This document shows positions 37,532-46,600 of a DNA stretch of 64,000 nt, piece after piece. Position numbers and translations under genes: made by a program. The notes under the pieces were generated by a model. It did no database searches. It was not told the DNA's origin and saw only the letters and a program-made list of their open reading frames with translations. Each line of letters starts with the position of its first letter. Within the stretch, counting starts at the first letter, position 1. Source of the DNA: Nonomuraea guangzhouensis (GTDB lineage Bacteria; Actinomycetota; Actinomycetes; Streptosporangiales; Streptosporangiaceae); contig NZ_JAHKRM010000020.1 in NCBI RefSeq assembly GCF_019396345.1, forward strand, positions 124,001 to 188,000, read 5' to 3'.

Positions 37532-38749
37532 CTAGGAGAGGCGCTCCAGGACCATCGCCATGCCCTGCCCGCCGCCCACGCACATGGTCTCCAGGCCGAT
37601 CGACTTGTCGTGGTGCCGGAGGCTGTTGATCAGCGTGGAGGTGATGCGCGCGCCCGTCATGCCGAACGGGTGCCCGACGGCGATCGCGCCGCCGTTGACG
37701 TTGAGCCGGTCGAGGTCGATGCCCAGATCCCGGTAGGAAGGGATGACCTGCGCGGCGAACGCCTCGTTGATCTCCACCAGGTCGACGTCGTCGATCGCCA
37801 TCCCCGCGCGGGCGAGCGCCTGCTTCGACGCCTCGACCGGGCCGAGGCCCATGATCTCGGGGGACAGGCCCGTGACGCCGGTGGAGACGATCCGCGCCAG
37901 CGGCGTGATGCCGAGCTCGGCCGCCCGCGTGTCGCTCATCACGATGACGGCGGCGGCGCCGTCGTTGAGCGGGCAGCAGTTGCCGGCCGTGACCGTGCCG
38001 TCGGGGCGGAAGACCGGCTTCAGCCCCGCCACCGCCTCGTACGTGGTCCCGGCCCGCGGGCCGTCGTCCTTGCTGACCACGGTGCCGTCGGGGAGCGTGG
38101 CCGGGGTGATGTCCTTCTGCCAGAAGCCGTCGGCCAGCGCCTTCTCGGCGAGGTTCTGCGAGCGTACGCCGAACTCGTCCTGGTCGCGCCGGGTGACGCC
38201 CTTGATCTGGGCGAGGTTCTCGGCGGTCTGGCCCATCGCGATGTAGATGTCGGGGATCGTGTCGTCCTCGCGCGGGTCGTGCCAGGTCCGCCCGCCCTCG
38301 GCGAACGCCTTGGTGCGCCCGATGGCGTCGTGGAAGATCGGGTTTTGAGTGTCGGGCAGCGAGTCGGAGTTGCCCTTGACGAACCGCGACACCATCTCCA
38401 CGCCCGCGGACACGAACACGTCGCCCTCGCCCGCCTTGATCGCGTGGAAGGCCATCCTGGTGGTCTGCAGCGACGACGAGCAGTAGCGGGTGACGGTGGT
38501 GCCCGGCACGCCGTCGAGGCCGAGCATCACCGACACGACGCGGGCCATGTTGAAGCCCTGCTCGCCGCCGGGCAGGCCGCAGCCGAGCATGAGGTCGTCG
38601 ATCGTCGTGGGGTCGAGCTGCGGCACCTTGGCCAGCGCGGCCTTGATCATCTGCACGGTGAGGTCGTCGGGACGGATGTCCTTCATCGAACCCTTGAAAG
38701 CCCGCCCAATGGGTGAGCGCGCGGTAGCGACGATCACAGCTTCAGCCAT
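37532..38749 (-). CDS. Acetyl-CoA acyltransferase (thiolase)
   Basis: Condenses or cleaves acyl-CoA with CoA in fatty acid or ketone metabolism. The 405-residue protein has the nucleophile Cys90 in TRYCSSSLQTTRMA, the GH box GGAIAVGHPFGMTGAR and the second catalytic cysteine in ETMCVGGGQGMAMV. Degradative FadA-type is likely but the sequence does not exclude a biosynthetic role. ATG 38749 is six bases after AGGAGG; the ATG two codons earlier would leave no spacing. Upstream on the reverse strand is TATAGT within TGGAATATAGTTCTA, a partly palindromic site. Confidence 0.93.
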   Translation of the reverse strand: MAEAVIVATARSPIGRAFKGSMKDIRPDDLTVQMIKAALAKVPQLDPTTIDDLMLGCGLPGGEQGFNMARVVSVMLGLDGVPGTTVTRYCSSSLQTTRMAFHAIKAGEGDVFVSAGVEMVSRFVKGNSDSLPDTQNPIFHDAIGRTKAFAEGGRTWHDPREDDTIPDIYIAMGQTAENLAQIKGVTRRDQDEFGVRSQNLAEKALADGFWQKDITPATLPDGTVVSKDDGPRAGTTYEAVAGLKPVFRPDGTVTAGNCCPLNDGAAAVIVMSDTRAAELGITPLARIVSTGVTGLSPEIMGLGPVEASKQALARAGMAIDDVDLVEINEAFAAQVIPSYRDLGIDLDRLNVNGGAIAVGHPFGMTGARITSTLINSLRHHDKSIGLETMCVGGGQGMAMVLERLS

Positions 38750-38819
38750 CTTCATCCTCCTGTGTCCGGCCTTTAGAACTATATTCCAGTCCTATCGGCG
38801 GAGCACGGTGGCCCGGGTT

Positions 38820-38858
38820 GTCAGCTCGGGTCGCCAGCTCGGGTCGTCAGCTCGGGTC
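38820..38858. repeat. 13-bp tandem repeat, three copies
   Basis: Three copies of GTCAGCTCGGGTC (the second reads GCCAGCTCGGGTC) directly after the PQQ-propeller gene on its reverse strand. Unlike the other repeats here the unit is not a multiple of 3, and it lies outside coding sequence. Confidence 0.85.
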
Positions 38859-38859
38859 G

Positions 38860-40203
38860 TCAGCCGTACATACCCGGAGCTGTGGCCGCGCCGTCGTTGA
38901 CCGCGTGGACGCCGCCCTTCTCGTCACGCCAGAGGCGCCAGCCGTCCTGGCTGCCGGTGAACCAGGGCGGCGGTGTCGCCGAGGTCGCGAGCCGTTTGCC
39001 GGTCGACAGGTCGTATTCGCAGATGGCCGCTATCGAGTAGAAGCCGGGGGCCTGCGCGCGGAGCGGGAGCGGCTTGGGGTCGGTGACGCAGAAGGACCAG
39101 CCGCGCTGGTTGTCGACCGGAACCGAGGTGCCCGACGTCAGGTCGAAGGCGGCGCCCTTGGCGTCGTGCTTGAGGAAGCCCAGCTTCTCCATGCGGTCGG
39201 GGAAGGCCAGCCACCAGCCGGAGCCGGGCACCTCGGAGGCGGCGATCTGGCCGACGACCCGGCCGCTCTCGGAGTCGAGCCGGGCGAAGCCGCCGTAGGT
39301 GCCCTGCTGGTCGACCGGGCGTACGACGGGGGCGTATCCGGGGCTGCCGCTGGGGTAGACGCGGACGACCGAGGGACGCATCCAGTTGATCGTGCCGTCG
39401 CCGATCTTGACGGAGAACAGGCCGAACGTGGAGACCTTCTTCGTCTGCGGGTTGGTGTAGGGGGCGACATAGCCGATCAGGTTGTCGCTCGTCGAGCCGA
39501 AGGCCCATCCGCCCGACATGTCGATGCCGGGGCCGAGCGCCTGCTCGATCGGCTGCTGCCACTGCAGCTTGCCGGTCTTGAGCTCGTACGACTCGATCAT
39601 GGGGTGGGCGGCCAGGCGGAGCAGCAGCACCCGGTCGGCGTCGGACCACTCCACCTCGGCGATGCCGGGTAGCTTCCACAGCTGCTTGCCGGTGGCCGGG
39701 TCGAGCACCACCACGCGGGCGCTGGAGAGCGCGGTGTGCTCCGACAGGCAGATGTAGGTGCCGCAGCGCTGGGGGCCGAACGTCGAATGCACGGGCCGCG
39801 TCCACTTCTGCGTGCCGGTGCGCGCGTCGCGGGCGACGAGGGCGGCGTTCCAGCGGCCCTTCTTGACCGGGTCGATCGCCACGACGACCGCCTGGCCGGG
39901 GGCTGTCTCCACGATGGCGGGCGCGGAGACGCCCATGCCGGGCAGCCTGCCCGCCATGGTGGCCGGCTGGGCCCAGAGCTTGTTGCCGTGGGCGAGGTCG
40001 ACGGCGACGGTCTCCAGCGTGCCGTCGGGCTTCATGGAGGTGGTCGCGACGACCCCGCCTGCGGCCGCCATCCGGCTGACCGCGTCGATCTCGGAGTTTT
40101 GCCAGGTCGGGAAGTCGGCCGTGGCCGCGCCGCTGTCGGAACAGCCGGCCAGGGCCAGGATTCCGGCGAGTGTGAGGGCGGCGTTCGCGAGGGGCCGGAG
40201 CAC
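38860..40203 (-). CDS. PQQ-like beta-propeller lipoprotein
   Basis: The product of about 447 residues has a hydrophobic leader ending in the lipobox LALAGC and then repeated beta-propeller blades with the PQQ/BamB-type pattern: DARTGTQKWTRP, DPATGKQLWKLP, ELKTGKLQWQQP and DGTINWMRP. It is a membrane-anchored extracytoplasmic scaffold of unknown partner. The frame is open far upstream into low-complexity sequence. GTG 40203 (or TTG 40209) fits a signal peptide of normal length with GGAG upstream. Confidence 0.78.
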   Translation of the reverse strand: MLRPLANAALTLAGILALAGCSDSGAATADFPTWQNSEIDAVSRMAAAGGVVATTSMKPDGTLETVAVDLAHGNKLWAQPATMAGRLPGMGVSAPAIVETAPGQAVVVAIDPVKKGRWNAALVARDARTGTQKWTRPVHSTFGPQRCGTYICLSEHTALSSARVVVLDPATGKQLWKLPGIAEVEWSDADRVLLLRLAAHPMIESYELKTGKLQWQQPIEQALGPGIDMSGGWAFGSTSDNLIGYVAPYTNPQTKKVSTFGLFSVKIGDGTINWMRPSVVRVYPSGSPGYAPVVRPVDQQGTYGGFARLDSESGRVVGQIAASEVPGSGWWLAFPDRMEKLGFLKHDAKGAAFDLTSGTSVPVDNQRGWSFCVTDPKPLPLRAQAPGFYSIAAICEYDLSTGKRLATSATPPPWFTGSQDGWRLWRDEKGGVHAVNDGAATAPGMYG

Positions 40204-40261
40204 GAGCAATCCACTCCAAAGGGACGAGGAGTGACGGCTTCGACTCGGAGGGTGACTGGGG

Positions 40262-41245
40262 TCAGGCGTCGTTGAGCGTCTCACCCAGCCGACGGCGGAA
40301 CAACGTCGCCCACTTGCCGTGGGGACCCGTCGCCCGCCCGGCGACCCGGGTCGCGGAGACCTCGGTGCCGGACTCCTCCGCGGCCGTAGCCGCCGCAAGG
40401 TAAATCGGTTGCAATCCTTCGCCGCGCGCGGGTCTCGGCTCTGGCCACAACCTCAACGCAGCGCATACAGAAGGTAGCACTGCGTAAGCTGCCTGTGCGT
40501 AACCTCGGGCAGATGGATGGAAACGATCCGGTCCGAACATTTCGCCGGGGTTTGTGGCGAATTCCGGCCCCAGGACGTCGGCGAACGCGACCGTACGCCC
40601 GCCCGCGTCGACCACCGCGACCGTCTGCGCCGCGGCCAGCTGACGGCTCCAGCGCCGCGTCACCCAGCGCAGCGGCTGCGCGATGGGGCGTACCGTGCCG
40701 AGGTCGGGACAGGTGCCCACGACCACCTCGGCGCCCGCCTCGCGCAGCCGTCGCACGGCCTTGCTCAGGTGACGTACGGCCGCCGCCGGCGGGGTCTGGG
40801 TGGTGACGTCGTTCGCGCCGACGAAGATGACGGCCAGGTCGGGCTCCGCTTTGAGCGCCCGGTCGACCTGGCCGGCGAGTTCGGCCGACGGGGCTCCCGA
40901 CTTGCCGACCACGTGGAGGCGTACCGGGCGTTCGGACACGGAGGCCAGGCCGTGCGCGAGCAGCACCCCCGGCGTCATGGCCGGGTCGGTCATCCCCAGG
41001 CCGACGGAGAGGGAGTCGCCCAGCAGGACCATGGTGATCGGGGTGCCGGAGAAGTCGCCGTAGAGGCCGTCGGACGGCGGTCCCTCCATGCCGTGCGGCC
41101 GGCCGATCGCCTTCCTGGCCAGCAGGCTCTCGGCTATCAGGAGGGCGTACGCGGTGGCGCCGAGAGCGGTCAGACCGCCGCCTCCGAGTGCCGCCGCCGT
41201 CGCGATCTTGCGCGCCGCGCGCGCCGTGCCCGGTGCCCAGACCAC
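40262..41245 (-). CDS. SGNH/GDSL hydrolase with N-terminal membrane helix
   Basis: Esterase or deacetylase family acting on lipids or sugar esters. The 327-residue protein has a hydrophobic segment (about 18-40), block I VLLGDSLSVGLGM with catalytic Ser78, block III IFVGANDVT and block V GPDRFHPSARGYAQ with catalytic Asp and His. It may face the cell exterior, anchored by the helix. GTG 41245 follows GGGAGCAACGGAC. The upstream gene is divergent. Confidence 0.85.
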   Translation of the reverse strand: MVWAPGTARAARKIATAAALGGGGLTALGATAYALLIAESLLARKAIGRPHGMEGPPSDGLYGDFSGTPITMVLLGDSLSVGLGMTDPAMTPGVLLAHGLASVSERPVRLHVVGKSGAPSAELAGQVDRALKAEPDLAVIFVGANDVTTQTPPAAAVRHLSKAVRRLREAGAEVVVGTCPDLGTVRPIAQPLRWVTRRWSRQLAAAQTVAVVDAGGRTVAFADVLGPEFATNPGEMFGPDRFHPSARGYAQAAYAVLPSVCAALRLWPEPRPARGEGLQPIYLAAATAAEESGTEVSATRVAGRATGPHGKWATLFRRRLGETLNDA

Positions 41246-41374
41246 GTCCGTTGCTCCCTTCGCCTGGACTCGGCGGTAGCGTTTGCTTGAAAACTAGCCG
41301 AGCGCTCGCCACCCCCACGGGATCTCGGCCTTCGGCAAGCTGACCAAGCTTTGGTAAAGAAGGTGAACACCTCG

Positions 41375-42745
41375 GTGCGCGTTTACGATTCCCTGGTCGA
41401 GTTGATGGGCAATACCCCGCTCGTCAGGATGCACAAGGTCTCCGCTGGCCTGACCGCTCAGGTGCTCGCCAAAGTCGAGTACTTCAACCCGGGCGGCTCG
41501 GTCAAGGACCGCATCGCGGTCCGCATGATCGACGCGGCGGAGGCGTCGGGGGAGCTGCGGCCCGGTGGCGTGATCGTCGAGCCGACGTCCGGCAACACCG
41601 GTGTGGGCCTGGCCATCGTGGCCCAGCAGCGGGGCTACAAGTGCTTGTTCGTGGTGCCCGACAAGGTGGCCCAGGACAAGATCGCGGTGCTGCGCGCCTA
41701 TGGCGCCGACGTCGTGGTCTGCCCGACCGCCGTGTCGCCCGACCACCCCGACTCCTACTACTCGGTTTCCGACCGGCTGGCCCGCGAGGTGCCCAACGCC
41801 TGGAAGCCCGACCAATACTCCAACGTCAACAACCCCGACTCCCACTACTACTCGACCGGTCCCGAGGTGTGGGAGCAGACCGAGGGCAGGATCACCCACT
41901 TCGTGGCGGGCATCGGCACCGGGGGCACGATCAGCGGCACCGGCCGCTACCTCAAGGAGATCTCCCAGGGCCGCGTGAAGATCATCGGGGCCGATCCGGA
42001 GGGCTCCGTCTACTCGGGCGGTTCCGGCCGGCCCTATCTCGTGGAGGGCGTCGGCGAGGACATCTGGCCGGCCACGTACGACACGAAGATCTGCGACGAG
42101 ATCATCGCGGTGTCCGACAAGGACTCGTTCAACATGACCCGGAGGCTCGCCCGCGAAGAGGGCCTGCTGGTCGGCGGCTCGTGCGGGATGGCCGTGGTGG
42201 CGGCGCTGGAGGTGGCGGCCAAGGCGGGGCCCGACGACGTGGTGGTCGTCCTCCTGCCCGACGGCGGGCGCGGCTACCTGTCCAAGATCTTCAACGACGA
42301 CTGGATGGCCGACTACGGCTTCCTGATCACCTCGTCCGAGGAGGGCCTGGTGCGTGACGTACTGGCCCGTAAGGGGGCGGGCCTGCCGGAGTTCGTGCAC
42401 GTGCACCCGCACGAGTCGGTCGGCACGGCCATCGCCATCATGCGCGAATACTCCGTGTCGCAGCTCCCGGTGATGAAGGAGGAGCCACCGGTCATGGCGG
42501 CCGAGGTGGTCGGCTCCATCGTCGAGCGCGACCTGCTCGAAGCCCTCTACCGCGGCCGGCTCTCCTCCGCGGACACGATCGCCGAGCACATGTCGTCGCC
42601 GCTGCCGATGATCGGCAGCGGCGAATCGGTGGCGCACGCGGTGGAGGCGCTGGAGAAGGCGGACGCCGCCGTGGTGCTCGAAGACGGCAAGCCCGCCGGG
42701 CTACTGACCCGCCAGGACCTGCTCGCCTTCCTCGCCAACCACTAG
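41375..42745 (+). CDS. Cystathionine beta-synthase
   Basis: PLP enzyme condensing serine and homocysteine to cystathionine, the first step of reverse transsulfuration. The 456-residue protein has MRVYDSLVELMGNTPLVRM, the PLP lysine in NPGGSVKDR, PTSGNTGVGLA, GIGTGGTISGTGRYL, and a C-terminal pair of CBS domains (about 330-456) for regulation. GTG 41375 matches the usual family start; in-frame TTG 41351 and GTG 41363 lack family similarity. The 3' end overlaps the convergent reductase by 4 bases. metB lies about 6 kb downstream. Confidence 0.92.
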   Translation: MRVYDSLVELMGNTPLVRMHKVSAGLTAQVLAKVEYFNPGGSVKDRIAVRMIDAAEASGELRPGGVIVEPTSGNTGVGLAIVAQQRGYKCLFVVPDKVAQDKIAVLRAYGADVVVCPTAVSPDHPDSYYSVSDRLAREVPNAWKPDQYSNVNNPDSHYYSTGPEVWEQTEGRITHFVAGIGTGGTISGTGRYLKEISQGRVKIIGADPEGSVYSGGSGRPYLVEGVGEDIWPATYDTKICDEIIAVSDKDSFNMTRRLAREEGLLVGGSCGMAVVAALEVAAKAGPDDVVVVLLPDGGRGYLSKIFNDDWMADYGFLITSSEEGLVRDVLARKGAGLPEFVHVHPHESVGTAIAIMREYSVSQLPVMKEEPPVMAAEVVGSIVERDLLEALYRGRLSSADTIAEHMSSPLPMIGSGESVAHAVEALEKADAAVVLEDGKPAGLLTRQDLLAFLANH

Positions 42746-43599
42746 GGCTTCCTGATCGACTCGATCACGGTGCCGAGCCCCTCCAGGCCGCGCCCTTCGG
42801 CGTCGGCGCGCTCGAACAGTTCCTTGAGCGCGTTCGGCACCGTGATCTCCAGCCCGGCGTCCTGCAGCGCGTGGACGACGTGGCCCACGCCGACCGCCTG
42901 CATGTGCAGGGAGTTGAGCTCGCCCGGGTACACCCCTGCCTCGGCCTCCTCGGCCAGGATCTTGGCGAACCCCATCGGCCCGTCACCCCCGAGCTGCGTG
43001 AACGTCTCCCTGGCGAACGGCAGGAAGTCACCGGGCGCCACCCCCGCCGTGCCGAGCAGCGCGAGCGCGTGCATGTAGCTGGTCAGGCTGGACCAGAAGA
43101 TCAGCAACTGCGCCTGGTAGTACATCATCGCCAGGCCCTGGTCCTCGCCCACGTAGGTGATCGTGGCCAGCGCCTTGAGCGTCTCCGCGTGCCGGTCGAC
43201 GGCGTCCTTGGGGCCGCTGTAGAAGGTGTACGCCATGGGCAGGCCGATGCCCGGCGGCGGCACCATGATCCCTCCGGTGACGAGCGTGCCGCCCCTTTCC
43301 GCCACCCACCCCGCCGCCGCGCGCAGCTCCTCCGGGGTGCCGGAGCTGAGGTTGACCAGCACCTTCCCGTCCAGCCGCGCGTCGCCCAGGCTGTCGTACA
43401 TGGCCTGGTAGCTGACCTGGCTGATGACCAGCAACTCGCCTTCGGCCGCTTCGGCCGCCCGCCGGGCGCCCTTGTTCACCAGGGGCTCTGTCTTGCTCGC
43501 CGTACGGTTCCACACGGTTACCTCGTGGCCCGCCGCGAGGAACGTCTCCGCCATCTTCGACCCCATCGGGCCCATTCCGATCACTGTCACTCGACTCAT
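42742..43599 (-). CDS. Imine-reductase/beta-hydroxyacid-dehydrogenase family oxidoreductase
   Basis: NADPH-dependent reductase. The 285-residue protein begins with the Rossmann motif VTVIGMGPMGSKMAETFL and NRTASKTEPL, followed by NLSSGTPEELR and GGIMVPPPGIGLP, a motif characteristic of actinobacterial imine reductases rather than hydroxyisobutyrate dehydrogenases. The C-terminal helical domain includes LHMQAVGVGHVVHALQDAG. The active-site helix carries MMYYQAQLLIFW. Native substrate unknown. Divergent from the large SARP regulator gene. Confidence 0.82.
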   Translation of the reverse strand: MSRVTVIGMGPMGSKMAETFLAAGHEVTVWNRTASKTEPLVNKGARRAAEAAEGELLVISQVSYQAMYDSLGDARLDGKVLVNLSSGTPEELRAAAGWVAERGGTLVTGGIMVPPPGIGLPMAYTFYSGPKDAVDRHAETLKALATITYVGEDQGLAMMYYQAQLLIFWSSLTSYMHALALLGTAGVAPGDFLPFARETFTQLGGDGPMGFAKILAEEAEAGVYPGELNSLHMQAVGVGHVVHALQDAGLEITVPNALKELFERADAEGRGLEGLGTVIESIRKP

Positions 43600-43662
43600 G
43601 ACCCACAGCCTCGGATGTCGCCCTACGGAAATCCTTCCGCCTCGCTACGGGTTGTCCCTGGC

Positions 43663-46600
43663 GTGGTGAGTTTCGGGGTACTCGGGCCGCTGGCGGTCTG
43701 GACGGACGACGGCGGCCGGATCGAGGTGACGGAGCCCAGGATGCGGGCGTTGCTGGCCGACCTCCTGGCGCACGGGGGCGGCCCGGTCTCGATGGACCGG
43801 CTGATCGACGACCTGTGGGGGGACCGGCCCTCCCGCAACCCTGTCGGCACCCTGCAGGCCCGCGTCTCCCAGCTCCGCCGCGTGCTCGGCGGCCCCGGCT
43901 CGATCGTCCACACCCCGGCCGGCTACCGCCTGGCTACCGTCGCGGACCCCTTGCCGACTTCGACTGAGCCGGACGCCTTCCACTCCGGGCCGGACCCTTT
44001 CCGGGACCGGCGGCGCGACGCGGACCGCTTCGAGGGTCGGCACGCCTTGGGCCGTTCCGGGGCGGGTGGTGATGCTGGTCGCTTCCGTTCCGGGGCGGGT
44101 GGTGATGCTGGTCGCTTCCGTTCCGGGGCGGGTGGTGATGCTGGTCGCTTCCGTATCGCGGTCGACGCGGACCGCTTCCTCGAGCTCACCGGCCGCCGTT
44201 CCGCGGACCCGCATGAGCGGGCCGCTCAGCTCCACGAGGCTCTGACCTTGTGGCGCGGCCCCGCGTACGCCGATCTCGCCGACGAGGAGTTCCTCCGCCC
44301 GGAGATCGCGCGCCTGGAGGAGGCGCGTCTGTCCGCCCTCGAAGAGCAGGCAGAGGTACGGCTGGCGCTGGGCGAGGACGTAGACCTGGCCGACCTGGTC
44401 GCCCAGCACCCGCTACGCGAACGCCTCCGAGCCCAGCACATGACGGCCCTGTACCGAGGCGGCCGCCAAGGCGAGGCCCTGGCCAGCTACGACGATCTAC
44501 GCGAGCGGCTCGCGGGAGAACTGGGCCTGGACCCCACACCGGAGCTGGCAGCCCTCCAGGAGGCGATCCTCCGCCAGGACCCCTCACTCACCGCCCGGCC
44601 GCCCCACTCCAACCTGCCGTCCCCCCTCACGGAACTGATCGGCAGAGACGCCGACCTCGCCCAGGTCCGCGACCTGCTGAACACCGCCCGCCTGGTGACA
44701 CTCACGGGCCCTGGCGGCGTCGGCAAGACCCGCCTCGCCCTGGAAACCGCCCACTCACTCCTCGACGAAAGCCCCGCCTTCCCCGACGGGGTGTGGCTGG
44801 TGGAGCTGGGCGGAATCGCCGACGTGGCTGAGGCGATCGCGGACGTCCTCGGCGTACGCGACGACGACACCGCGCCCCTCCCCCCGAGGCTGGCGACCGC
44901 CCTGGCGGCCAAGCGGGCGCTGCTCGTGATCGACAACTGCGAACACCTGGTGGAGGAGGCGGCCGCGCTCGTCTCGGCGCTGCTGCGGGCCGCCCCAGGG
45001 CTACGGGTCCTGACGACGAGCAGAGAACCGCTCTGCGTCACCGGCGAACGCGTCCACGCGGTGCCGCCACTGACCGAGCCCGACGCCATACGCCTCTTCA
45101 CGTCCCGCGCCGACCTCAAACCGAACGCGACCCCCAGGCCCCACCCGACCACCGCGCCCGACTCGAGCACCGCGTTTGACCCGACCACCGGGACTGTTGA
45201 GACCACGACGGGGCCTGCTGCGACTTACGCGACCAGTCGGCCGAGCAGGCGGAATGAGCCGGACGGGCCGAACGACCGGGACGAGGTGGGCGAGGCGGTC
45301 GCGACCATCTGCAGGCGGCTCGACGGCATCCCGCTGGCGTTGGAGCTGGCCGCGACTCGGGTGCGCGCGCTGGGCGTACGGGAAGTGGCCGAGCGGCTGG
45401 ACGACAGGTTCCGTCTGCTCAGCTCCGGCATGCGTGACGCCCCGTCGAGGCAGCGGACGCTCCGGGCAGTGATCGACTGGAGCTGGGACCTGCTGTCCGG
45501 CCACGAGCGGGTCGTGCTGCGGCGGCTGGCCGTACACGCGGACGGGTGCACTCTGGAGGCGGCCGAGGCGATCTGCGCCGAGCCCGGCGTGGACGTGGTG
45601 GACGTACTGGCTCGGCTGGTCGACCGCTCGCTGGTAGTGGTGACCACCGGCCCCAGGTACCGGCTGCTGGAATCGGTCGCGGCCTACTGCGCCGAACGCC
45701 TGGCCGAGGCAGGAGAGCACGGGCAGATCACCGCTCGTCACGCCCACTTCTACACGTCACTGGCCGAACGGGCGGACCTGCGCGGCCCAGGACAGAGACA
45801 GTGGCTCGAACGCCTGGACACCGAGACCGCCAACCTACGACTCGCCCTATCGGGCCCGGAGCCGCTACGGCTGGTCAACGCGCTCGCCTGGTACTGGTTC
45901 CTACGCGGCCGCATGGGTGAGGCCCGCCGCTCCTTGGCCACCGCCCTATCCAGAACCACCCCGACGCCACCCCAATGCCCGCCGGCCCACCCCGCCACCG
46001 ACCCTCTCGCGACGGACTGGCCTACCACGGACCGGCCCGCCACGGACCGGCCCGCCACGGACCGGCCCGCCACGGACCGGCCCGCCACGGACCGGCCCGC
46101 CACGGGCGCGTCCGCGTCCGATGCGTCTGCGGTCGGCCTGCCTGCGACCGGCTCGCCGGTCACCCGCGGGCCCGTCGCCAGGTCGCTCGTGGGGGATCGG
46201 CCCATCGGCGCCACGTCTGCGACCGATCTGTCGGTGACTGGTCCGCTTGTGACCAGCGCCCCCACCGTCGGTCATCCCGTCAACGGGACGGCTGCGGAGG
46301 CGGCGGTCGCGTCTGTGTGGCTGGCGGGGATGGCGTTGTCGGTTGGGGAAGTGGCGCCGCCGGTGAGGGAGGCGGAGCTCGACGTTGTGGGGCGGGCGCT
46401 GGCCGACTGGTTTCTGACCCACGTGCGCTGGGCGTACGGCGATCAGGCGGCGCACGAGGCGGCGGCGAGCCGGGCGTTGGCCGCGTTCGAGGTGCTTGGC
46501 GATCGGTGGGGGATCGCCGCCGCGCTCAGTCTGCGGGCGAAGCTGGCGGTGGGCCGGGCGGATCTGGCCGCGATGGAGCGGGACGGTCGGCGGAGTCTGG

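Noticed and set aside
38755..38819. KstR-type operator before the thiolase gene
   Set aside because: TGGAATATAGTTCTA has one good half site, but the other half does not fit the known consensus well enough to name a regulator.
42871..43662. N-terminal extension of the SARP regulator frame
   Set aside because: It lies antisense to the reductase gene, is low-complexity, and precedes the conserved winged-helix start at GTG 43663.
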